Origin: Hemileia vastatrix
Lineage: Eukaryota; Basidiomycota; Pucciniomycetes; Pucciniales; Zaghouaniaceae
NCBI GenBank assembly: GCA_030280995.1
Contig: JASXTE010000009.1
Span: 2,388,501 to 2,452,500, forward strand
Direction: 5' to 3'
Length of the DNA: 64,000 nucleotides
Every line of letters begins with the position of its first letter. Position 1 is the first letter of the stretch. This document shows, piece after piece, positions 11,000 through 21,549 of the stretch. The position numbers and the translations under genes were made by a program. The notes under the pieces are model-generated. The model was not told the DNA's origin. It made no database searches and saw nothing but the letters and a program-made list of their open reading frames with translations.

Positions 11000-12245
11000 T
11001 GACTATATTTTTTTATCCTATTTTCCACCACTAGCATGCACCAATCCAAATATTATGAGTTAATATTGAGCACAACTATTTTATTAGTCTTACCCTGAGG
11101 TTTAATCACAAAATCAGAGCACAGAAGAGTCATGAAATGAGCTAGGGTTTCCACTAGGAAAACAAAAAAAAATAATTTACATCTCTCAGAATTCTAAAAG
11201 TAATAGAGTATCTAGAAAAAGATAAAATTTTAGTTTATGAGTCATGAGAAATTGTAGAGAAGTCTGAAGAAATCTTTTTTAGAGATTAAAATAATTTTTC
11301 TATCTTGAGAAAGCTTTTGACTCAATGGTATAGTTGTACCATCAACAAAGCCTTTAAATCCAGGGAAACCTTCAGCTATTTTTACTTGAGAGGATTTAAA
11401 TTGCTGTTGTTTAGCTGGCAAAGTAAGTATTTGAGACTTTAGGGGAAAATTAAATTTATAAAGGACTTTTTGTATAATATCACAATACCATATCCTAAGA
11501 TAAATATTTTACCCAAATGCCTTAAAGCAGAACCATTTACATTTGATCTAAAGTAACATAGTGTGACATTAAGTTGAGTTTAAGGGTCAAGCTGCTTAAG
11601 ATGAGAATTAATATAAAAGATAGGATGATCAAAGATGAATTGATAAATCTTTAGGGAGGAATAAGGATAATTCTGAGATTTTTTGGTGAACTTTAATAGA
11701 GATTTTCTGATAACTATGTGGAGATCATATCTGGGATCATGAAGAAGCTTTGACCCCCTTGGGTTGATGTAAAACATTTTGAAAAGAAAAGACATAGAAG
11801 CTAAGGCGTTTTCCAAATCACAGTCAAAATCAGAGTTAGACATTAAATTTAAAGTGATAGAATCCGTAGTTGACTCAACTAATCCAAGAAGAAAGTGCTT
11901 TTTGTTGTAATTAAAAGGTTTAGATGATGAGGGAATTGGAATTTTTCCACTAAACGTGAAGATGGGGTGTTTAGATAGATGAAAACATCAAGTTTTTAAC
12001 AGCAAAATCAAGTATCCCAGAGTGAAGAGAGACATAAGGATGGAATCTGAAATTATATTTCATGTGAATTTCTGACAAATCAATCATGGATGTGGTGAGT
12101 TTGGGATCAGGAATCAGGAATAAAATTTGGGATATAAGTTTTGGGATAATGTATTATAATGCATTAATTATTCACCAGCCTTTGTGCTATTAGATGAATA
12201 TCTTCTGAAAATAATAATTTTGGATCTGGTGTAGAAAGACTATTA
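11000..12245 (-). pseudogene. Decayed PIF/Harbinger transposase remnant
   Basis: The minus strand aligns by eye with Harbinger A. At 11580-11843 it encodes SDFDCDLENALASMSFLF and HDPRYDL, matching the transposase N-terminus (SDLEDALAYMCFL, HDPRYDL). At about 11300-11400 it matches the first DDE motif region (FPG, GFVDGTT, PLSQK). At 11110-11250 it matches the intron 3' end (TCTAGATACTCTATT) and the second catalytic region. The part from 12060 to 12245 matches the non-coding left end of Harbinger A (CTGATCCCAAACTCA, ATAATGCATTA). Many stops and indels show that it is old. No terminal repeat or downstream cargo genes were found. Confidence 0.75.
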
Positions 12246-14245
12246 AAGTTGCCTTTCTGTGAGCAGAATCCGAGGGAGCTGGAGAAACCAGAGAAGCCCA
12301 TCTCCATTTAAAATAAAAGTGAGTTGTTCAATTAAATTGGCTTATATTTTTACCTCTTAAGAAACAGAATTTTTAACCAATTGTTCTGTTTCTTTTTAGA
12401 TGTTTTATAATATGAAGTTTAATAAAAATAACTGAAATGTAACAAAAAGTCACGCCAGATAAAAGATATTTTAAATGATTGAACTTATATGTTTATAAGA
12501 GCTTATATTTTTTTAAAAATAAATTTAATTTTTGAGTTACTAAAGATGAGACCTTTCTAATGTTACCCTTCAATTATATATTTATGAAATTTAATATGAA
12601 ATAATTGTTATATTGAATAAAAAAATTTAATACAATAATGTTACTAATGAATATTTTATTTGTATTTTACATGGTTTTTAATATGCATAATTTTTTTTGA
12701 GTTAATTTATTACCTTTAAATAGTTGAATTCACACACCTAACTATACATACTCAGGTCACATGCCCCAAATCCTACTCCAGGCACATTCTGGAGCTCATT
12801 CAGACTCAATATAAAAACTAAAAATATGTCTAAAAAAGTACTAAAAATTAGAATTGAAAGCTACACATGTGAAAGACCACTCTCATTATCTTCTTAATCC
12901 TTTTTTTCCCTATTTATTGAATTAAAAATTACCAAAGTTAAATAAATTATTAAAAATTTAAAATTCATAAAATAAAAAATAAAAACCATAAAAAATACTA
13001 AAAAAATTCAGGAGATTTCCAGAAGATTCTTGAGACTAGATATTTTTTCCATACACATGTGAGTCTGTAAAAAATATTTTTGAAAATAAAATAATTTATT
13101 TAAAAAGTTTTTTAAAGTAACCATTTTTCATCTATTAATCAACAACTTTATCTTTGTAATAAAATAAATTATAACATGAAATAAATTATTTCTACCACCA
13201 AATGAATTTCCTACTTTAAACTTCCATAAAATTTCAATTGCAATACTAAACTTCAGAATACCACAATGGGAAAAAAAAATTCCCTATACCTAATTTTGTA
13301 TCTCTTAACTTTGATACCTACTAGTAAAACACCAATTTTTTTAGCTAGAAAGTGATCATGGTAATGTATACCTCTAGTTTTTTATTTTAACTCCACTTCA
13401 ACTTGATTAAAGCCACTCAATTTTGAAGCAGGTTGATCAACAACTTGAGTTAACTTTGTACAGACAAAACAGGCTTAAAAATTAAATCAAATTTTCAGCC
13501 AGCTAATTACAATCTGAAGGTGATATGGCTAAAATTGAGTAAGTTTTTGAGAAGCAGATTTTGTTCAAGGCAGGATAAATTAACACTAAAAAAAGAAATA
13601 AGTTCAAAGATAAAATTTTGTTTGATGTTTATGAAGCCTTAGATAAAAATAAGAAGTTGTGAGGATTGATACTTGATCAGGAAAATCTGATAAAGAAAGG
13701 AATTAAAAGTAATAGCCTTACAGTGGTGTGAAGGATGTAGTTTTGATTTGCAAAAGCACTGAAGGAAAAGAGATGTGACATCCAGTATATGGGTTAGGGT
13801 GGAAGGGAGCTGATGCACAGTTGATTGTCAGCATGTAGGTATCATTGGGCTGAGTTGTGGCTCAGAAGATGTCACAAAAGTAGGAAGTATTTTACCCCAT
13901 GTTTAAGACCTCAAGTACCAAACCAGAAATGTTTCATGGTGTGTTTTGGTAGTTTTTTCAAATCCATTAATAATGTTTGATCTGGGAAAAAAGAGGGAAA
14001 ATCCCTAACAGTTGAACCAAGTACTTTGATACCCCTTAATGACTGAACTTTACAAAATGTTTCAAATTGTTTATAGTTTGATGACTAAAAAAAATATCTC
14101 AATACTTTTATCAAGCCCTTATGCACCTTTATATTTATTTCATAATATAAAACATATCAATAGATAAATATTTTAAATTTTTTGGTACTAATAAAGGGAA
14201 AAATTTATCAAACTGTAGAGTGTCTAAAATGGAGTTAATGATGCA
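12246..14245. other. Long AT-rich stretch without recognisable genes
   Basis: No long open frame, LTR, tRNA or clear repeat is seen over 2 kb. It is probably old degraded repeat DNA. It ends at GTCAA (14246-14250), the target duplication of Copia B. Confidence 0.55.
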
Positions 14246-14250
14246 GTCAA

Positions 14251-14708
14251 TAACGTGGATTCAATTCTTTTATTTAATAACAGAATACTTTAGTTATATT
14301 CTTGACTAAAATCTCAAATAAGTTTATCAGTCACCTTTCCCCAGTGATGATATTGTAAGGAGTTTAGTTGATTTATATCAAACGTATCGGTAGAAATAAA
14401 AGTAGCAAATAGAAAACATATTTGAAGAATTTTAGTTGTTTGTTGGTTAGAATGAGATTGAATTCACATTTAATAAGTGTTATATAATATATAATAAGTA
14501 ACAAATTCTACCTTTTATTTAATAACAGAATACGTTAGTTATATTCTTTACTAAACTCTCAAATAAGTTTATCAGTCACCTAATTACATCTTTGTTAGCT
14601 AAGTTCATAGAGTTAGTAATAAGATAATTTATACCTGTCCCCAGTGATGATATCGTAAGGAGTTTAGTTGATTTATATCAAACATATTGGTAGAAATAAA
14701 AGTAGCGA
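14251..14708 (-). repeat. 3' LTR of Copia B, outer piece
   Basis: It matches 30172 onward, starting TAACGTGGATTCAATTC. It contains repeated blocks such as AATAACAGAATAC...TTTATCAGTCACC. It is interrupted after TAGCGA (14703-14708), which recurs at 25635-25640 as the Gypsy B target duplication. Confidence 0.88.
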
Positions 14709-15852
14709 TGTGGTAGCCTAAAGTTTAGTACGGCACCTAAATATGTAAATGGAGTTATTACGGAGTGCAAGATTGGCGTTATTATTTTTTATAAAAGGGT
14801 TTTATTTAATTTATTTGAGTTTAAAATATGAAGAAATTGGTCACGAGCGAATGCCTACACAAAAGCAATTTATTTTACAGAGAAAACTTATTTTTACGGT
14901 CTAAAAAAAAATTTATAAGTATCAAGTCAAGTCACTCAAGAACCTTGAGAAATTTTCCCAGAATTTTTACTATTTTTCTTATATTTTTAAATGAATTTTA
15001 AAGTTTTATAGAAATATTTACGTTTTCAAAAATTACTTAACTTTGATGAATTTTCACGGGGTAATTAGAGCTGCGCAGACTACGAAAATTAGTTTGGTAT
15101 GTAAAGGGGAAGTAGCTCTATTATGTGTAATTTTTCTAGATTTTTTATTATAGTTTTAAGGTTCTAATTGAGTCCGGAAGTCCGGACGGACTCCGTTTTG
15201 ACTCTGTACGGACTCCGTACGGACTCCGTTCCGGCTCCGTACGGACTCCGTACGGGCTCCGGATTGACTCTGGAAGAGCTCTGGAGGGGAAAACTTAGGC
15301 ACGTGACTAGGAATACTTAAGCGCTTCTCAAACTCGAAATTGAGAGGGGGGACACATCATACAGCTTAATCATTAACCACCACGGTCTCATTTTTTATTA
15401 CTCAACAAATTAAATAAGTTATAATACCCTTATAACATTTATTATTCTTACATAACATTTTAGAAATACAATTCAACAATTTAAATCACACTTCATATAG
15501 GGTATCTTTAGAAAGGTCTTCATCACTGGGACTTGATTATTGCTGTCTCATAAAAATTCAAATTATTATAAAAACATAAAAGTCAATCTTTTCAGATCTT
15601 TCACTGGTACACCTTAATTGTTGTTATCAGTATTTCTTTTATCAACAGCCACTTTCTTTAAATCTCAATAAGCGTTAATTATTTTAGAGTTTCATTATTT
15701 TCATCAATCAGATCCAAGTAGATTGGTTAGCTTAGTGATTTAGAATTCCCATTTTGTTATTTTTTATTGGAAGGACGGGGTTTTCAGCTAAATCCACATA
15801 TCTCCTCCAGATTCTGCTTACAGCAAGGTGACTGTAAGAGTTTACCTTATCA
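14709..15852 (+). repeat. 5' LTR of Gypsy B
   Basis: Direct repeat of 24514-25634. It is slightly longer than its partner because it carries more copies of an 11-bp unit near 15180-15260. It ends TTATCA, a few bases before the primer binding site. It should hold the element promoter. Confidence 0.92.
15166..15275. repeat. GC-rich tandem repeat GGACTCCGTAC in the Gypsy B LTR
   Basis: An 11-bp unit (GGACTCCGTAC and variants such as GGCTCCGTAC) recurs about seven times. It is self-complementary around GTAC and stands out as GC-rich in an AT-rich LTR. The 3' LTR has fewer copies (24975-25045), which explains most of the length difference between the LTRs. Confidence 0.8.
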
Positions 15853-15856
15853 TAGT

Positions 15857-15874
15857 TGGTGCCCAACGTGGGGT
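15857..15874 (+). promoter_or_regulatory. Primer binding site of Gypsy B
   Basis: TGGTGCCCAACGTGGGGT lies four bases after the LTR end. It starts with TGG, complementary to the tRNA CCA end. It closely resembles the retroviral site for tRNA-Lys1,2 (remembered as TGGCGCCCAACGTGGGGC), suggesting a full-length tRNA 3' end as primer. The exact tRNA in this genome is not known. Confidence 0.8.
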
Positions 15875-16019
15875 TCGATTTCTCTAGCTTTCTTTAAAGA
15901 CTTACTTGGATCAAGAACGTTATTAGCCTGCAAGAGGCTTATTTTCTGGAACTCTAATTGGATTTTTGTTATTGGCCTGCAAGAGGCTTGTTATTTTATC
16001 GATTGTTAACGCTTTTCTT

Positions 16020-16886
16020 ATGTTTGGGATGTCTTCTACTAGTGGAACTGCTGTGTTGGCTGCTGGTGTACCTGTTAGGGCATCAGTAAGGATTGTATCT
16101 TGGGTTGGGCCCAAGTTTTCTGGAGATGATTTAGAAGGATTTTTACATAGGTATGAAACTGCAGCTGCGATTGATGGTGCTTTACCTTTGGATATGGTGA
16201 AGCAGATTAGGTTCTTTATTTTGGACAGAGAGGTGAAAAAGGAGGTTATTTCTATGGATGGTTATAAAGATCAAGATTGGAGAAAGCTCAAGATGGAAAT
16301 GGAAAAAAGGTGGCCAAAAGTTTATTCATTGGAGGATCTAAAGGATATAGCTAGGAAATGGGAATCAAAAGGTGGTGTAACATCTCTGCATCAGTATCAT
16401 CAGTTTATGGTTGAATTTCAGGTGGTTCTGGATTATTTGTTGGAGTATGAAATTTTATTTCATGATAATGCGTCAAAGTATGTTTTTTGGGATGCTATGG
16501 GGGAAAAGGTTAAGAAAGATGTTTTGATGGTGCTTATTAATTCGAATTTAATGAAGGATTGCCCAGATGGAGAAACTAGGATTCCTGGTATGGAGGTGCT
16601 AAAGAAGGCTATTTTAGAACATCTGGATACTCATAATTCTGTTGATTTGGACTCTGGAAAAGAGGTTTTTCTTGATAAAGAGATAGAAGAGGGCGGTTTA
16701 GAAGAATTAGCTTCTGTTGAATTTTTGGAATCAGCCATTCCTGAAGATTTTGTCCAGCCTGAAGATATTATTTTTGTTAACAATTCTGTTGGGAAAGAAG
16801 AGATTTTTGAAGATGAAGATATTGTTGTCATTAATGACAAAATTTTGGATGATGGGGATAATTTTGTTTTGAATGATTCGAAATAG
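16020..16886 (+). CDS. Gypsy B gag
   Basis: This is the capsid protein of the particle. The frame is open from 15966; the ATG at 16020 (MFGMSSTSG) or 16029 is the likelier start. The N-terminal third has the gag-core look of basidiomycete Gypsy elements (WVGPKFSGDDLEGFLHRYE, WRKLKMEMEKRWP, HQYHQFMVEF). The C-terminal part is very acidic. It ends at TAG 16884-16886, but the same frame continues open to 17210, so gag was probably longer and the amber codon is a mutation or a readthrough point. No zinc knuckle is visible. Confidence 0.78.
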   Translation: MFGMSSTSGTAVLAAGVPVRASVRIVSWVGPKFSGDDLEGFLHRYETAAAIDGALPLDMVKQIRFFILDREVKKEVISMDGYKDQDWRKLKMEMEKRWPKVYSLEDLKDIARKWESKGGVTSLHQYHQFMVEFQVVLDYLLEYEILFHDNASKYVFWDAMGEKVKKDVLMVLINSNLMKDCPDGETRIPGMEVLKKAILEHLDTHNSVDLDSGKEVFLDKEIEEGGLEELASVEFLESAIPEDFVQPEDIIFVNNSVGKEEIFEDEDIVVINDKILDDGDNFVLNDSK

Positions 16887-17210
16887 AATTTAGAGGATTT
16901 TTTGCCTCAGGTTTTGTCTTCAGAAGCAGAGACTGTCTGCAATGAAGATATGGATATGGTGGATTTGTTACAATCTCAGGGAGAGATTGTTAAGGAGGAT
17001 ATGGTTTTCCCTGCACTAATAAAGAGTGTAGTGGCATTTGATAATAAAGTGCATAAATTGGATGCACTCATATTTTGGAAAATGGTTGTTTATTCTTTAT
17101 GTCCAATGGTAGGAAAAATTATGGGGGTTTATTTTTGGGTTTTATGGAATCGGTGGATAAGCCCTTGGGGCAAAATTATGGATTATCTCCAGGGGATATC
17201 AAGAATTTAA
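16887..17210 (+). CDS. Continuation of Gypsy B gag frame after amber codon
   Basis: The frame is the same as the gag open frame. It reads NLEDFLPQVLSSEAETVC onward for about 107 residues and ends with a hydrophobic, Trp-rich stretch (VYFWVLWNRWISPWG). I see no known domain. The first hairpin motif (17213-17235) follows the stop at once. It may be a separate small protein or the tail of gag. Confidence 0.5.
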   Translation, partial: NLEDFLPQVLSSEAETVCNEDMDMVDLLQSQGEIVKEDMVFPALIKSVVAFDNKVHKLDALIFWKMVVYSLCPMVGKIMGVYFWVLWNRWISPWGKIMDYLQGISRI

Positions 17211-17212
17211 TT

Positions 17213-17857
17213 CCTCCGAAATGAGGATAAACTACCTAAACTCGGCTGAAATTTTTTTTTATTGTTATGTCTTCAATTTATTCAGGATTCAAATTATTAT
17301 GGAGGCCCTCATTTTTTGGGGTAGCAGGGGCTGATCACTCTAATGTTGTAGTCTCTCCTAAGGATGAGATCCCGGATTGCAATAGGTCAGCTCACTTGGA
17401 GATAATTCAAGTGGATTCTCAATTATTTTCTGTTAATATTACTTTGGAGTGCAAATATGTTATGCACTTTTCTATATGTTTATTGGATTTACCCGGTTTT
17501 TCTATTAAATTTAAAAATGGTGAAAAAAGCAAAATGGGCCAAATTAGGTTGGATAAAAATTGGAAGGGTATGTTTTGTGACCTCCAGCAAGAGGGTAAAC
17601 TTCAAAAATATTATCAAAACCCGATTAAAAATCTTAGTATAATTAAAACACAAAAAAATAATTTTTGTGAAAATTTTATTCCGGACCTCCAGCAAGAGGT
17701 TAAACTGCAATTATCTCCTTCTATTTTGGACCTCCAGCAAGAGGGTAAACTGCAAATATCACATCAAAATCCAATAAAAAATCTCAGTATAATTAAAACA
17801 CAAAAAAATAATTTTTGTGAAAATTCAATTCCGGTTCTCCAGCAAGAGGTTAAACTG
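17213..17857 (+). repeat. Hairpin-TAAACT motifs, group 1 (gag-pol junction and pol N-terminus)
   Basis: Units lie at 17213, 17581, 17686, 17731 and 17836. Each is CCTC (TCTC in the last), six bases, GAGG, then a TAAACT tail. The four-base arms pair. The last four lie inside the pol frame and translate as LQQEVKL or LQQEGKL. The first lies in a non-coding spacer, so the conservation is at nucleotide level. A longer repeated peptide (NPIKNLSIIKTQKNNFCEN) lies between units. Confidence 0.85.
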
Positions 17858-20158
17858 CCAACTTTCTTTACGGGTGATTTACTGTTGGAAAAGGGAAGTA
17901 AAGGTGTTGGAAAATCTGTTTATAAATTAGACGAGGGAAAGGAGAAAAGGGTAAAATTTAAAAATGAAATAAAATATTTTTCTAATTTTTCTTATTCTGA
18001 TTCTGGCGATGAAGAAGATTCATTTGATGAAAGTTTTAATGGCGATACAAAAGGAAATGTTTTACCTCAATTTAATTTAGATGTGGATGCAGCCAAATAT
18101 AAGAAAGTAGCAAATAAAGTTCGACCTATTAATGAACTGCTACCTGCTGAATTAAATCCACCTTTGAGAAGACCAAGGTTATCAAGAGATCCTTATGAAA
18201 GTCCCTTGGTAAAGAATCCGCCTGAATTTTCTGAGACGTCAAGAATCACTTTTGAGAGACTGGGTGTTGTTAATTTTGGACCTGATGGTTGGTTGTCTGG
18301 AGAAGAGAAGAAGTTGTTGTTGGATGTGATGGTCAAGCGAGAGAAGGCCATTGCTTTTGTAGAAGAGGAGAGGGGTGTGTTGAAGCATTCCTATGGGGAG
18401 CCTTACAAGATTCCTGTGGTATGTCATGAACCGTGGCAGCAGAAACCGATTCCTATTCCGGCTGCATTGAAAGAAGCTTATATCGAAGTTGTCAGAGAAC
18501 GGATACGCACTGGACTGTATGAGCAATCAACATCAAGTTATTCTAGTCCGGTATTTTGTATCAAGAAACCGAATGGCAAGCTTAGAGTTGTTCATGATCT
18601 TAGGGAATTAAATAGGGTTACAATAAAGGATGCTGGGATACCACCTAGTGCTGAGGAGTTTGTTGAAGCGTTTGCAGGGAGAGTGTGTTATGGTTTGGAA
18701 GATATTATGGGTGGATATGATGAGAGAGAGTTACATCCGGACTCAAGGCCACTCACTACATTCGATACGCCACTTGGACGTTTACAGTTAACAAGATTAC
18801 CTCAAGGAGCAACAAATTCGGTTGCAGTTTATCAAGCTCAGATGGCTTGGATCCTTCAAGACGAAATTCCACAATATGCTGGAATCTTTATAGATGATGG
18901 AGGAATTAAGGGACCAACAACCGACTATGATAACCAGGTGTTGGAAGAGAATCCCGGGATACGCAAATTCATTTGGGAATTTGCAATTACATTAGAAAGA
19001 ATCTTGTTTCGAATTGAAGAGGCTGGTTTAACTATTTCAGGTTCAAAATTTTCATGTTGTGTGCCAGCCTTAGAAATATTAGGCCATGTGGTATGTAGAG
19101 AGGGTTGGATTATGTCCAAGAAGAAAGTTAACAAAATTCAGTCCTGGCCAAGACCCAAGAATACGACCGAAGTCAGAGGGTTTTTAGGCGTTTGCGTATA
19201 TGTTAGAATGTTTATCAAGGACTTTTCTTCATTGGCAGCTCCATTGAGACGGTTAACAAGAAAGGATGCAGACTGGGAGTGGGATGAAGAGTGTGAGAAG
19301 GCGTTTGTGAAGTTGAAGGAGGTTGTGGGGAAGGATTTAGTCCTGCACAAGTTGGATTATGGAAAAGAAGCTGGCAGAATTTATTTAGCAGTTGATTCAA
19401 GTCAGGTTGCAGCTGGGGCGGTTTTGTCTCAGATGGATAAAGCTGGTTACGTCAGGCCAGTTAGGTATGAATCTGTAGTATTTACTGAGGTCGAATCAAG
19501 ATATTCTCAACCAAAATTGGAATTATGTGGTGTGGCGAAAATACTGAAGAAACTTCAGCATATTTTGTGGGGGCAACATTTTGAGTTGCAAGTGGATGCG
19601 AAATCGTTAATCCAGATGATTAATTCCCCAAGTTTACCAAACGCACCCATGACGAGATGGGTAGCTTTTATTCAACATTTTTTGTTTGATTTAGTTCACA
19701 AGCCTGGAAAAACTTTTACTATGCCAGATGGTTTATCAAGGAGACCACCCACTGAAGAAGATTCAGACTCAGAAGAGTTCGATGAAGATATACCTATTAT
19801 CAAAGCCAGCACTAAAGGAGCTGAAGACTTTCCATACCTCCCCCATGAGGTTAAACTGGCAGGACTATTGTGTTTAGATTATGATGATGATGACCTCCAC
19901 CAAGAGGATAAACTGGAAAATAGTTTTTATGTTAATAAAGGTGTTGGAAAAGGTGTAGATAAATTCAGTAGAAAGGAGGTAGAAGAAGATGTGGTGTATG
20001 TAGAGGAAGATGGATTGGTAGTGTGGGATAGTAGTAAGTTAAGGAATGGTGTGTATGTTATAGAATTAGAGAATTTAAATAAAAAAGTGGATAAAGAGAA
20101 AGAGGTATTTTCAAATACGGTTTACGAAGGATATGAAGGTTCAGAAGAAAAACGTTGA
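17267..20158 (+). CDS. Gypsy B pol: reverse transcriptase and RNase H
   Basis: 963 residues, uninterrupted. Residues 1-300 are a poorly conserved leader with repeated LQQEVKL segments. No clear D-S/T-G protease motif is seen. The reverse transcriptase spans about 400-680, with GLYEQSTSSYSSPVFCIKK, LRVVHDLRELN and the polymerase site GIFIDDG. RNase H spans about 690-840, with AVDSS, PKLELCG, VDAKSL and HKPGKTFTMPDGLSRR. The C-terminal 120 residues are acidic and contain two more motif-encoded segments (LPHEVKL, LHQEDKL). The style (TRKDADWEW, YSQPKLELCG) is that of basidiomycete Gypsy pol proteins. The stop at 20156-20158 separates it from integrase. Confidence 0.92.
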   Translation: MSSIYSGFKLLWRPSFFGVAGADHSNVVVSPKDEIPDCNRSAHLEIIQVDSQLFSVNITLECKYVMHFSICLLDLPGFSIKFKNGEKSKMGQIRLDKNWKGMFCDLQQEGKLQKYYQNPIKNLSIIKTQKNNFCENFIPDLQQEVKLQLSPSILDLQQEGKLQISHQNPIKNLSIIKTQKNNFCENSIPVLQQEVKLPTFFTGDLLLEKGSKGVGKSVYKLDEGKEKRVKFKNEIKYFSNFSYSDSGDEEDSFDESFNGDTKGNVLPQFNLDVDAAKYKKVANKVRPINELLPAELNPPLRRPRLSRDPYESPLVKNPPEFSETSRITFERLGVVNFGPDGWLSGEEKKLLLDVMVKREKAIAFVEEERGVLKHSYGEPYKIPVVCHEPWQQKPIPIPAALKEAYIEVVRERIRTGLYEQSTSSYSSPVFCIKKPNGKLRVVHDLRELNRVTIKDAGIPPSAEEFVEAFAGRVCYGLEDIMGGYDERELHPDSRPLTTFDTPLGRLQLTRLPQGATNSVAVYQAQMAWILQDEIPQYAGIFIDDGGIKGPTTDYDNQVLEENPGIRKFIWEFAITLERILFRIEEAGLTISGSKFSCCVPALEILGHVVCREGWIMSKKKVNKIQSWPRPKNTTEVRGFLGVCVYVRMFIKDFSSLAAPLRRLTRKDADWEWDEECEKAFVKLKEVVGKDLVLHKLDYGKEAGRIYLAVDSSQVAAGAVLSQMDKAGYVRPVRYESVVFTEVESRYSQPKLELCGVAKILKKLQHILWGQHFELQVDAKSLIQMINSPSLPNAPMTRWVAFIQHFLFDLVHKPGKTFTMPDGLSRRPPTEEDSDSEEFDEDIPIIKASTKGAEDFPYLPHEVKLAGLLCLDYDDDDLHQEDKLENSFYVNKGVGKGVDKFSRKEVEEDVVYVEEDGLVVWDSSKLRNGVYVIELENLNKKVDKEKEVFSNTVYEGYEGSEEKR
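19837..19916 (+). repeat. Hairpin-TAAACTGG motifs, group 2 (pol C-terminus)
   Basis: Two units lie at 19837 and 19894: CCTC-CCCCAT-GAGG-TTAAACTGG and CCTC-CACCAA-GAGG-ATAAACTGG. Both are in the pol frame, just before its end. The loop changes freely while both arms and the tail are kept. Confidence 0.85.
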
Positions 20159-21549
20159 CATAGCTCGATTAAAAATTTATTTAGGGGTCAAAACTTATTG
20201 GCTCATTCATGTGCAGGTGATATTGGTGATAGAGAAGTCCCTATTGATGTTATATTAATCAATTTTCAAGATGAAGTCTGGGGTCAGACTGGTTTCTATT
20301 TTTTGTTAGTCAAATATTTTTAACTTTAGAGAGGCCAGAAGATTGTGAAGATGATGAATGGGTGGCTATCAAGAGGAAGTCATCTATGTTTTACCTATCT
20401 GGTCGACGTTTAATGAGGAGAAGGTATCCAAATCCTCAAGTAGTTATAACTCAACAGAAGGGGCAAGAATTAGTTTTGAAATCACTGCATGAAGATCTCG
20501 GGCATAGAGGCGTTGGAGAAACGTTTAGAAGAATTTCTGATTGATTTTGGTGGCCTGGCATGAAGATGGCTGTTAAACAGTGGGTTCAGTCATGCAAAGA
20601 ATGTCAAAGACAAAGTTATTTAAGGCCAAAAGAACCTGGACGCGTGACCGGTGAATATACGCTCTTTGGGAGAGTTAGTTTAGATGCCGTTCATATAAAA
20701 GAGGGACGGTATAAATATTTAATTGTGGCCAGAGATAATTTATCTGGTTGGGTAGAGGCAGCGCCTCTTATTAATTTAACTGCCAAAAATGTGGCAGAAT
20801 TCTTTTTGAATAATTGGGTATATAGGTATGGGGTGATGAAGTTGGTAACGGTAGATGGAGGTCCTGAATTTGGGACAGAGTTTAAAGAGGCCGTATTGAA
20901 AGTTGGATCAAAGGTTAGGGTAGCAACCCCATATTATCCTGAAGCTGAAGGCATGGTTGAAAGAGGGCATCAAGTTATTAAGGATGCTTTAGTTAAAATG
21001 TGTGGGACAAGTGCCAAAAAGTGGAGGCACTACTTACCTTTAGTTTTATTTGCTGATCGAATCACTGCCAAAAGGACGACCGGATTTTCACCTTATGAAC
21101 TTGTTTTTGGACAGAAAGCAGTTTTACCAGTTGATTTAGAAGCTGAATCATATCTTGGAGTTGACTGGGGCACGGTCAAAACTACTGAAGAATTATTGTG
21201 TGCAAGAATGATGCAGCTAGAAAAGAAAGAAGAATATTTAGAAAAGGCATATTCCCGGATGATGAAGATCCGAAATCAATCAGTTAGATATTGGGATGAG
21301 CGGTTGGCACATCGATTAAGGAAACCTTTGAACCCAGGAGATATGGTCCTGGTGTATAATAGGAGTTTGGAAAGTCAGTGGGGAAAGATGTTTGCAGATA
21401 GGTGGAATGGACCTTATAAAATCAAGGAGCAAGTTTCCGGCGGTTCATATGTGCTAGAAGAGTTGGATGGAGTAGTATTGAAGAAGAGGGTAGCGGCCGA
21501 TCAAGTGAAACGGTTCTATCCTAGAGGCACCAGGAGTGCCGAAGTCTAA
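20159..21549 (+). pseudogene. Gypsy B integrase with disrupted N-terminus
   Basis: After pol, open pieces carry DDEWVAIKRKSSMFYLSG and a zinc motif (HEDLGHRG ... CKECQ). A TGA at 20542-20544 (ISD*FWWPGM) interrupts the zinc motif; Arg is usual there, so CGA to TGA is likely. The 329-residue remainder (20560-21549) has the catalytic triad: Asp in SLDAVHI, Asp in TVDGGPEFG and Glu in EAEGMVERGH. A C-terminal domain follows (NPGDMVLVYNRSLES, RWNGPYKIKEQ). Stops at about 20156 and 20323 break the link to reverse transcriptase. With young LTRs, this copy was probably active recently or is mobilised by others. Confidence 0.88.

Noticed and set aside
13785..13800. Telomere-like GGGTTAGGGT
   Set aside because: Single occurrence, not a tandem array.
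18239..19400. Several minus-strand frames within Gypsy B pol
   Set aside because: All are shadows of the uninterrupted 963-residue plus-strand frame.
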